This document shows positions 44,370-64,000 of a stretch of DNA of 64,000 bases, in pieces. The translations under genes were made by a program, and so were the position numbers. Source of the stretch: Muraenolepis orangiensis (taxonomy: Eukaryota; Chordata; Actinopteri; Gadiformes; Muraenolepididae). The stretch is from NCBI GenBank assembly GCA_027704905.1, contig CM051013.1, forward strand, positions 6,472,950 to 6,536,949, given 5' to 3'. Within the stretch, counting starts at the first letter, position 1, and every line of letters begins with the position of its first letter. Below the pieces are notes generated by a model. That model ran no database searches. It saw only the letters and a list, made by a program, of their open reading frames with translations, and was not told where the DNA came from.

Positions 44370-45366
44370 TAGTGATGGGAATTCCGGCTCTTTTGAGTGA
44401 GCCGGCTCATTTGGCTCGGCTCACCAAGAAGAGCCGGCTCTTTCGGCTCCCAAACGGCTCTTCTATTTTACCACATATACCTTTTATTTACATGAAAGAG
44501 GTGGTGGTTCTTGATGTCCAGCAATCAGTGGTAAACTGCAGTAGTTTCCTTAACCCTGGCCTGCAGTGAAGCACGTTCTCTATCATACAGTCTCGGAATG
44601 GTTTTTTGAGAGTGTTTTCCTGCTTGGAGGAACATACATTGGATTGAGAGCCTGTGTGAAGCTTCGGAATCCCTTGTCCTCCACAATGGAAAATGGTTGG
44701 AAATCACTTGCAATCATTTTGGCCAATTCTTCATCCACTATGTTCTGTCTAGCTGGGGTCATTCATTGCCTTTGATATCCATTGCATATCAATTGTCTTA
44801 TGGAGGTCTGTGTAGCTGTTGGTGTTTGGGTACCTAATGCATGGGGGGTAGATCCTGTAGCTGCAGCAGCAACAGGTGGAGTAGACACTGGCAGAAGCAG
44901 GCAGTCTGCCTTTTTTCTTCCAACTGAACTGTTGGATGCTCAGTTCTCAAGTGCCTGTGGAGGTGGTTTGTGGACCCTGCTCTATATGAGAGCTTCATGT
45001 TGCAAATTCTGCATTCTGCCTTTGTGTTTGCACAATTGTTAAAATGCAGCCAAGTACTGCTTCTTTTCCTACTTTCACTCATCTTATTTGCGCGACGCAA
45101 ACTGACCCTTCACCGTGTGAAGTGTCACCCCTCCATCTTTTCAGCAATCAGCACTGAGCACACGCCGCCCCTCCCTCCTTATCTATCCTCACGTGATGCA
45201 CAGCATGACATGCAGTCATGACAGTGACATTCAGTCACTGCATGTACGCGGAGCACCCGTAAAAAAAATTAAAAAAAACGGCTCGTTCGCGGGTGCGAGC
45301 CGGCTCCCGTCGTTCACTAAAAAGAGCCGGCTCTTTGAGCCGGCTCGTTCGCGACCGACACATCAC

Positions 45367-45368
<2 letters not shown>
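44370..45368 (-). mobile_element. second hAT element with degenerate ZBED-type transposase
   Basis: Ends TAGTGATG (44370) and CATCACTA (to 45368) are inverted and flanked by ACACACAC on both sides, compatible with an 8-bp duplication inside a CA tract. Both subterminal regions carry several palindromic GAGCCGGCTC motifs, likely transposase binding sites. The minus strand encodes transposase fragments: a BED zinc finger (about 45100-44940) and a downstream block with DKGFRSFTQALNPMYVPPSR (about 44700-44620), joined by deletion and frameshift. It is a relic and cannot encode a full transposase. Confidence 0.85.
44834..45100 (-). pseudogene. BED zinc-finger N-terminus of hAT transposase (remnant)
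   Basis: 88 codons: a basic start (MSESRKRSS), then WLHF, CRICNMKLSY and HLHRHLRTEHP, giving the C-X2-C...H-X3-5-H arrangement of a BED finger with the aromatic WxxF signature. After TVQLEEKRQ the frame leaves transposase sequence. Part of the surrounding hAT relic. Confidence 0.8.
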
Positions 45369-45408
<40 letters not shown>

Positions 45409-45904
45409 ACGCACACACGAACCCCAAGTAACCCACGTTTGCTTAGTGCATGTTTGTTAAAAAATAAATGCATATCTACAGACTGGGAGCATTTGCGCAA
45501 ATCAAACAAGCATATTGCGTTCTTACTCCCACCCATATTAGCTTTGGGCAAATATAAACTAGGATGTGGTTGTGATACATGAAGCCATAGAGCCAAGCTA
45601 AAGCAACATTTGATTACAAAGCATCCGGAATCTAATTATATTTATTAGAAGTAAATAAATAATGTTTCTGTCTAAAGAGCGAGGAATACATCTACTAAAA
45701 ATCACGGGCATGGGCTTAATTACTATGATGTGTTTTGTAACGCTGTTATGATCAATTCTGGTATGATTTGTTAAGAGCTTTCTGCCAATCATTTGATTAA
45801 GGAGCAATACGTTCATTATTTGAAAGTTGAAGCACTTAATGAAAGTCAGCCTTAGACTTGTCATTTTAAATGTCTGGGTTTATTAGGACTATGAAACATC
45901 TTTT

Positions 45905-46230
45905 TACTGTTCATAGTCATAGGACTGTGTCTTGTTACTGTTGTTACTGTTCATCTTGTCACAGTTCATCGTCATAGGACTTTGTCTTGTTACTGTTCTT
46001 CTTGTCACAGTTCATCGTCATAGGACTTTGTCTTGTTACTGTTCTTCTTGTTACGGTTCATAGTTAAGGACTTTGTCTTGTTACTGTTCTTCATCATAGG
46101 ACAATGTCTTGTTACTGTTCTTCTTGTTACTGTTCATAGTTAAGGACTTTGTCTTGTTACTGTTCTTCATCATAGGACAATGTCTTGTTACTGTTCATAG
46201 TCATAGGACTATGTCTTGTTACTGTTATAT
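45905..46230. repeat. degenerate tandem repeat (CTTGTTACTGTTC units)
   Basis: Repeats of CATAGGACTTTGTCTTGTTA and CTGTTCTTCTTGTTACTG in units of about 55-65 bases. No coding potential. Confidence 0.75.
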
Positions 46231-46452
46231 AAGTATATCATATATATATATATATATATATTAATATACAAAGTATATAAGTGGTATTAACATGATTGAA
46301 AATTTAATTTGTTTCTGTTTATTACTGTGAAACGGGTCTGAAGTATTACATTTGTATAATACAAATTGTTCCAATGGAATCTAAGAGTACAAATGGTAGT
46401 AAGCATATGTTTAATTGGTGTTACGATTGAATGAATGAAAACGTTTCCCTTG

Positions 46453-46490
46453 TTGGGGCCAGGGACCCCTGTTGGGGTCCCTGGCCCCAA
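46453..46490. repeat. perfect 17-bp hairpin at a probable hAT terminus
   Basis: Arms 46453-46469 (TTGGGGCCAGGGACCCC) and 46474-46490 are exact reverse complements around a TGTT loop. The sequence runs into AAAAGTTTGAGAACCCCTGG (46489-46508), which looks like the end of another hAT element. Confidence 0.8.
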
Positions 46491-46760
46491 AAAGTTTGAG
46501 AACCCCTGGTGTAGCGTACGCAAGCTAGCAAACAACAGACAAATTGCTAAAAACTACTGTGTGGTGGGATGCACGACCAACAGGGTAAAGAACCTGTTTT
46601 TATAAGCTGCCGAAACTTGTCCATTTTACACCAAAATGTGGGCCACCCTCACACATATTGTAACCAAAACCAAGTCATTGGAATTTGTGTTCTCAATATG
46701 TTCGGCATGAGAAAAAACTAGTCCGAATGAATTGAATGAAGGGAAATGCTTGAAAATTGC

Positions 46761-46800
46761 CTTAACCCTGTAAGGCCCTCAGTTGCAAAGTTACAACATC
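46761..46800. mobile_element. possible piggyBac left terminus
   Basis: TTAACCCTGTAAGGCCC fits a TTAA target followed by a CCC-type piggyBac terminal repeat, about 550 bases upstream of the piggyBac-like coding remnant. I could not identify a convincing matching right end near 48100-48250. Confidence 0.35.
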
Positions 46801-47310
46801 ACTTTTAGCTAGTTAAAAAAAAGTCTGTACATTTCTTTTTCTTTTTTTTAAACACATTAACATAGTCAATGGGTCCTGTTGTTCAGCCTCTCAATGCTAT
46901 TGGATAGTACATCTGTTCATAGGTCCCATCCTCTGGTCTCCAAAGTCACACAACTGACCAATCTCCATGCCAGCAACACCTCTTTGTTGTATTGGACTGG
47001 ATTTGTCAGATGCAAGTAAGTAAAATGCCTTAAATATTTTTTTTGGTGATTATTACAATGTCTAGAACATGTATATATTTAGTTATTGTGGAATACATTC
47101 ATCACATTTGATTTTGTTATGTCTCTGTTGCAATTAAACAACCTTGGGGGAGAGTGGTAGTGAAAATAGCATGTGCACCTTACACATTACATGGGGACAT
47201 TGCACTTATCATATGTTCACATATGGGAAAGAAAATACTAATAGAAATAGAATGTCTTTGATAATTCATTTATTTATTTATTTATTTATTTATACTTTTT
47301 CCATTTCAGA

Positions 47311-47856
47311 ATGCCACCAGCAAGGAGAGGTCCTCAATACAGTGTGCAGGATGTGATTGCTGCCATCCAAAATTGAGAGAGTGATTTTGAGATGGAATCA
47401 GACACTGATGCAAGTGATGAAGAAGCAGATGAAGATGCCTGTGGAAAAGTGGACAAAGAAAATCAACAACCCACTGACTGCCCAGCCGATGATTATGTGG
47501 ACATCGAGCCCCAACCAAAGAAACACACCGTGCCCCGTGACCGGTATCGCTGGCTGAAAAAAGATTTGATCAGTCCCAATACTGATTTCTCTGGTCTGGA
47601 TATTACAGATGATGAGGTCATTTCCCTCCACACACCACTGGAGTACTTCCAGAAATTTGTGTCAGAAAACATGATTCAGGCTCTGACACAAAACACAAAT
47701 GAGTACAGCTTTCAAACAAATGGAACATCTGTAAACACCAATCCAAAGGAAATTGAGAAATTGATTGGCATGTACCTGAAGTACATGTACCTGTTTTTGG
47801 GACTATCATTGGAAATGAACAGAACAAGAAGAAAAATAATGAGGCTAGTAGGCTAG
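47311..47856 (+). pseudogene. piggyBac-type transposase remnant (N-terminal part)
   Basis: After a polypyrimidine-CAG acceptor-like site, the frame MPPARRGPQYSVQDVIAAIQ meets a TGA at 47375 and continues in frame (47392-47856) with an acidic ESDTDASDEEADEDAC segment. It then gives the piggyBac domain entry YRWLKKDLISP...HTPLEYFQKFVSENMIQALT...KEIEKLIGMYLK. The match ends near 47790. The catalytic aspartates of the family lie further downstream and are absent. It is a disrupted, truncated copy. Confidence 0.75.
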
Positions 47857-48407
47857 AACATGGCTAAGACAAAATTCTGTTTTGTAAATACAATCTTATC
47901 CTGTTTGTTTTTTATTATTATTACTTTTTATTTTTTTTAAATAAATGTCTATTCATAAAAATATATGACTGATGTGTGATTATTATTCATGTTATATACT
48001 GTTATGGGGCTAAGTAAGCAATCAACCCTGCAAAATAACCTTTAGTTGTTCTGTATATTTGTTCAGACAATGTGAGTACCAATACAGAAATTCTGTATTG
48101 ATGTTGACATGTTACAACATTTCCCTAAAAACCCTTTCATTTCTGCATCAGAGGCCTCCTACAACAACATACAGTATGTAAGGTCAAAAAAAAAAAATTC
48201 CTAATGTTTTTCTATATTTGGGCTCTATGATCCTACCAAAAACATTTTAGCCACATGTCGGTGACCGTACATGCAACTAGCGTGCACACTAGATTTGACC
48301 ATGCTGTATTTTTTCTTGCAAGAAAAAACACACGCATATATATATACTGTATATCAGTGGTTAGAATTGATTATGTTCACATTATCACAATGATTCTTAT
48401 CGTAAGT

Positions 48408-48660
48408 GGCGGCAGTCTAGCTCAGGAGGTAGAGCGGTCGCCTCACAACCGGAAGGTTGCTGGTTCGATCCCCGGCTCCTCCTAGCAAAAACTGTCGAGG
48501 TGTCCTTGAGGAAGACCCTAACCCTAACTGCTCCCCGGGCGCTGTACAAATAGCTGCCCACTGCTCCTAATACTAGGATGGGTTAAATGCAGAGAACACG
48601 TTTCACTGTATGTCTTCATGTATGTGACCAATAAAGAGGATTCAATCCTCACGATTTGTT
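48408..48660 (+). mobile_element. tRNA-derived SINE
   Basis: The head carries RNA polymerase III box A (TAGCTCAGGAGGTAGAGCGG) and box B (GGTTCGATCCC) at tRNA-like spacing. The body includes TGTCCTTGAGGAAGACCCTAA and CTGCCCACTGCTCC, then GGGTTAAATGCAGAGAACAC and an end in GACCAATAAAGAGGATTC, as in many teleost SINEs. The acceptor stem is imperfect and there is no normal tRNA 3' end, so it is not a functional tRNA gene. Confidence 0.85.
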
Positions 48661-49059
48661 GTTTGTTGTAAGTGTAGGAACGGAAGCCAGCTAGTAGTGC
48701 TGTGCAGTGAGTCTGCCTCTTATGTCAGGGGGTCGTGGGTTTGAGCCCAGTGCGGGACAATCACTGTTACATAAGCAAAGATGAGAAATAGCTGATCAAA
48801 CAAACCAACATCGAATCAAACCGCTAATCAAACATATGACATAAAAATTAAATGATCAACTCCAAAAATAACCAATCAACTGCTGATCCAACAAAACCAA
48901 TTGAATATACATAAACAATGTCATCTTGATTCTCCTCGCAGGGTGTCCCCTGAAGTAAAGCCTGAGTACACTTCATGACCCGAAGGAAGAAGCTTTTCAG
49001 GAGCAGGAGGAGGGGGGGGGGGTAGGGTTGTCTGAATTGGCACACACACCTCGTCACAC

Positions 49060-50010
49060 CTCACAGCCATTCCCAACTCGGTAGGATGAGGTCCATCTGT
49101 AGATCCCTTCCGTTGTTCATCGGCCTGATAAGCGAGGGCGACGAAACGGAGTACAGAGATGAGGTGGTCCAGCTGACGTGATGGTGTGAGGACAACAGCC
49201 TCACACTGAATGTCAGCAAGACTAAGGAGCTCATCGTGGACTTCAAGAGCCACCGGGGCACCCACTCCACCATCAGCCTGGACGGGACACCGGTGGAAGT
49301 CGTCAGCTGCTTCTGTTTCCTTGGGCTACAGATTTCCGATGACCTGGCGTGAACCGCAACACGGAGGTCATGCTGAAGAAGGCACACCAGCGCCTCTATG
49401 CCCTGCGGTGCATCAGGAAAAGCGGAATAGGCCAGAGGTGGCTAGTGAACTTCTACCGTGGCACCGTAGAGAGCGTCCTGACGAGTGGCGTCACTGTGTG
49501 GTACGGTAACACCACTGAACAGGACAAGAAAGCCATCCAGAGGGTCGTGAGGACGGCAGAGAAGATTGCATTGAGGAGATCTGTAGGACCAGATGTTGGA
49601 AGAAGGCCATGTCCATCATAAAGGACTGCAACCACCCTGGGCACCATCTCTTCTCCCCCTTACCGTCCAGTTGCCAGTTGCGCAGCATCCATACAAGTAC
49701 TACCAGGTTTAAGGATAGTTTTTATCCACAGGCAGTGGGCCTACTGAACTGCTAGGAGTGCTGCCACTTTCATAACATTGTCATTAACATTACACTTACA
49801 TACTTTTCTGGACTCATTACAGGTGCTGTAATGTACTGCACTGTATTCATGATGCTGCTGCACTACTGGCACTTTAAATAAATGCTTAAAAATATTTGTT
49901 TACATTCAACAGATGTTCATACCATCTAGCAGTCACTTTGCTGTCCTTTTTTTGTTCATTTGAATTTTTATTGTATTTATTATTTTTATGGTATTGTTTT
50001 TGGAGATGTA
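49060..50010 (+). mobile_element. non-LTR retrotransposon fragment with 3' UTR
   Basis: Contains the C-terminal end of a reverse transcriptase frame (49193-49600) followed by the 3' tail shared with 32540-32910 (AGTTTTTATCCACAGGC, CTACTGAACTGCTAGGAGTG, GGCACTTTAAATAAATG). 5'-truncated as usual for LINEs; orientation is plus. Confidence 0.8.
49193..49600 (+). pseudogene. reverse transcriptase C-terminal fragment (fish LINE)
   Basis: Frame one gives NSLTLNVSKTKELIVDF...ISLDGTPVEVVSCFCFLGLQIS ending in a stop at the codon after DDLA. A second frame from 49352 gives NRNTEVMLKKAHQRLYALR...FYRGTVESVLTSGVTVWYGN...AIQRVVRTAEKI. Both are typical of fish L2/CR1/Rex-type RT ends (KTKELIVDF, FLG, YGN, RVVRTA). 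The join is a frameshift, so this copy is dead. The exact family is not certain. Confidence 0.8.
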
Positions 50011-50019
50011 TTGTTGTTG

Positions 50020-51734
50020 AGAGGTGCCACCTTCTCACAGAACCAATGGTATCGGTGGATTTTCCATTGTAGATGACAATGACCATCACTTTCTCTCCTG
50101 AATATGAGTGAATATGTTGCATTCTTTGAATTTTCTTGAGGAAAGCTCCCTTCCCAAACCCATGTAGTCGGCGTGTAGTAAGAAGAACATGTGCTAACAC
50201 AGCACAGTATTAGCAGAGTCTTGTTGCACACTGCAGTTTCAGGATCTCCTGAGACCTGGTATGTGACTGTTTTGCAGGCTTGTTCTGCCTGTTAGTCAGG
50301 AACCGTCTCTTCGTTAAAACAACCACGTCGTAAATCTCACGGTGACGTCAGTGTCCCCTTATGACCTTCCCCTTATGAGTGTTGTGTACTTTCATACCGG
50401 TCAAACGCCAATACGCCCTTGCCATACTTCTTCCTTACATACTAGGTATGCTGGTGGCATATGTCTTTGAACAAGTGTGCCACAATTCAAGACATGCTGG
50501 ATGCCATCAACTGCAATATCTGCTGGGACATATACCTGGGATAAGATCCTAGATTTTTGGGATTTCAATCATGAGGTACTAGCCTTGTGAGACCAACCCC
50601 CAAGTTCCCGTTCTGTTTCTCTCTGCAGATCAGTCTGACCCGCCTCTGCCGGGAATCTCACAGTTCAAAGTAACCAGACTCGTACTTTGCAACGTTATTT
50701 TTACAAGCGGGTGAACCAGATTCTTTGATTAATGAAGGTTGATCGGCACTGTGAATAACCAACCGGTTCAAGGATAATTTGCCGACATGTGTCAGGGTGA
50801 CCCTGTCAGGGTCTAGGTGACTTATGCAGGCAACACGTTTTGAAATTGGTCCAGTATTGAGTGACAGTGCTTCAGGCATTAACCGAAACGTCTGCAATGT
50901 AACCACTTTGGGGCAAGAGCACCCTGTCAACATTCTCTAAAAGCTTATTATTTTGTTGTGGCCACTGACACGCTCAGCATGTTATTATGTGGATCTGATT
51001 ACATCATGGATATTATCCCGGCATACATATACAACTTATTATGTCCCTGTCGCTTGATCCGGTCTGTTTGTTATTGTGTCAAAGTGTCCCTCAAGGAAAT
51101 GTCTCGCTTTAAAATCTCACCGTGTCGAAAATCAACTTAGCATTCAGCCATATCTTAAAATGATTTTAGATAACCTCTTAGCTACGCTTTCTGTAGTCCA
51201 ACACAACAAACTCTGAGACTGAGATATTTCTCAGATAAGCTACATTTTAGATTACATTATAACCTAAGATGTTAGATTATCAACTGTAGGCCCCATTATC
51301 CCGGAAGGACATCCGCTCCAAAGTATAGCTTAGTTGGTAGCCCTTAATGTTGGAGTGATAACCAATGGCGTAATATTCTTCCGACCGAATTCCCGCCATT
51401 CTCCTTGAGTTGGTTGTGCTCTACATTTGCACATTTTTCCTCATTATTTTATTATCCATCTCCCACAACAGTACAAAAAGCTGTCATAATGCCTTTCTTA
51501 GCCCCTTTCTTAGACCGCTTGTCGTAAGTACACTACTTAGTGTAACTATAGGGTCAAAACTAAACGTTTCCATCGTTTTGATTTGATTACCCAATGTATA
51601 GCAACATATTGCACTTATTGGGTTTAGTTTGCCTTTAAACCAAAGAAATGCATCCGTATCTCCTATTTCCCACATATGTGTAGTCGGAATTCATATTCCC
51701 TAAGATCCCTCCTCTGTCCTTGGGGCGCTGCAGC
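50020..51734. other. intergenic, no gene recognised
   Basis: Complex sequence with no coding match, no long open frame and no strong tandem repeat. A segment near 50580-50660 (GATCAGTCTGACCCGCCTCTGCCGGGAATCTC) looks like a fragment of an interspersed repeat. gls2 promoter elements would be expected just beyond 51960. Confidence 0.5.
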
Positions 51735-51970
51735 ACTGAGTCAAGTCAAGTCAAGTTTATTGTCACTTCACATTTACACAAGGATAAAGCAGTGGTGTGA
51801 ACATCTTATGTGCAATACCCGACGACAGACAGCAGTTATAAAAATAAGATAAAAATAGATAAAAGAAGAGAATAAAAATAGAATAGAATAAAGAAGTTAA
51901 AAAATAAAAATAAAAATGCAATATATCTTATCCTATCTTAAAAATAAAAATGCAGTATATCTTATCCTTG
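51735..51970 (+). repeat. interspersed repeat end, copy 1 (AAGTTTATTGTCAC family)
   Basis: GTCAAGTCAAGTTTATTGTCAC...CACAAGGATAAAGCA...TGTGCAATACCCGACGACAGACAGCAGTTATAAAAA closely matches 59213-59350 in gls2 intron 6. It lies about 350 bases upstream of the gls2 start codon, so it is part of or adjacent to the promoter region. Confidence 0.75.
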
Positions 51971-52300
51971 GTTTATAGTGTGAACGATTTGAATCAAACC
52001 CTCGGCTCTCACCAGGTAAGTTCGATCATTGGGTGAAAGCGCATAATTGACCCCAAAAGCGGAGCGCTTCATGACGCGGTGTCAACCTGCTCGTCTTCCA
52101 GCTCACCGCCGTGTGTGTGAACGCCACGCCCCCAAAAGCAGCTGCGCTTCACGCCAGGAAGCTAGTGCCAGTTTAGTACATGACCCAAAGGGATCTGATA
52201 ACACTACGACCGACCACCACCACCACCACCACGGCCGCCGCAACTACTACTTTTCCTCGTTGTCACCTGTACCTGTGTTTGCTCGGCGGGGACTACAGCC

Positions 52301-63347
<11,047 letters not shown>

Positions 63348-64000
63348 GTCAGTGATGCACAACCAACAACATCAAGAGTTCTGGTTGGGAAATAATCGAT
63401 TGACAAGGTTTTATCATCGGAAGCAACCATCTTAAAAGGCCATAAGTCATTTAAAGGGCAGTCGGCTGGAAAGTTCTACCTTTGGTTGACATCCATCACT
63501 GGATTTAACCTTTCCAGGGTCGGACCGGGAAAATCCTTTAATTTGGGGAAATATAGCTCGGGTCAAACCACTTTGAAAGTGGGGGGGGGGGGGACATTTA
63601 AGTTACAAAGACTTAATTTGCTACATTGTAAATATGAATATTAATGTGAATCATAATGTGAATCGTGTGAATAGTACAATGTACTTTTATAAACCTTAAA
63701 TGAAATCAGGATTAATCTATATGTATTAGATAATACATTAGTAAGTAACGAATGTACTTAAAAAATAGAAAATTAGGCAGTTCATCAGTAGGTAGGTGCA
63801 GGGTGTTAAAAGAAGTTGGAACAGATGGACATGGGTTAACCCTAACCGGTATATCCATCCATCCATCCATCCATCTTCTCCTGCTTATCCGTAATCGGGT
63901 CGCGGAGGTAGCAGCTTCAGATATATTGGATCGATTCTTGATATATTCAACCGATATTAAAATGGGTTAACCCTTGCCCATATATACAACAGATATTAAC

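Noticed and set aside
48408..48483. tRNA gene
   Set aside because: Box A and B are good, but the acceptor stem mismatches and a SINE body follows directly, so it is a SINE head.
48690..48760. Second tRNA-like promoter (GGGTTTGAGCCC)
   Set aside because: Only a box B-like motif without box A or a cloverleaf; not enough to call an RNA gene or a SINE.

Overview
The window is vertebrate nuclear DNA, almost certainly from a teleost fish. It holds three multi-exon genes with GT-AG introns, very dense microsatellite and minisatellite DNA, and typical fish transposon families (hAT, piggyBac, an LTR retrotransposon, non-LTR tails, a tRNA-derived SINE). The extreme tandem-repeat load would fit a cod-like (gadiform) genome, but that is only a guess.

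Layout. 1-5965 (+): the 3' 15 coding exons of aaas (aladin, a WD-repeat nucleoporin), whose 5' end lies outside the window. 5966-8288: a convergent intergenic gap rich in simple repeats. 8289-32035 (-): the complete coding region of a type II procollagen gene (col2a1), 53 exons covering signal peptide, VWC-type N-propeptide, Gly-X-Y helix and fibrillar C-propeptide. 32036-52300: a 20 kb divergent intergenic region, mostly repeats. It holds a 2.1 kb minisatellite of 15-bp units, an LTR retrotransposon nested in a hAT element, a second hAT with a BED zinc finger, a piggyBac fragment, a SINE and a LINE fragment. 52301-end (+): 15 exons of a kidney/liver-type glutaminase, best fit gls2, whose C-terminal ankyrin exons lie beyond the window.

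The three host genes do not form a pathway (nuclear pore scaffold, cartilage matrix, mitochondrial glutamine hydrolysis). Their human counterparts all lie on 12q13, so the block looks like conserved macrosynteny with local rearrangement.

Main points of interest: a one-base shortfall in col2a1 exon 18 (53 bp instead of 54) and another in gls2 exon 8; a 207-bp col2a1 exon equal to the canonical 99+108 exon pair, that is, a lost intron; splice sites built directly out of microsatellites; a recently inserted LTR element with an intact 1029-codon frame but no integrase; and several candidate CTCF and enhancer motifs. Exon boundaries were read by eye from splice signals and remembered family sequences; no database search was run.
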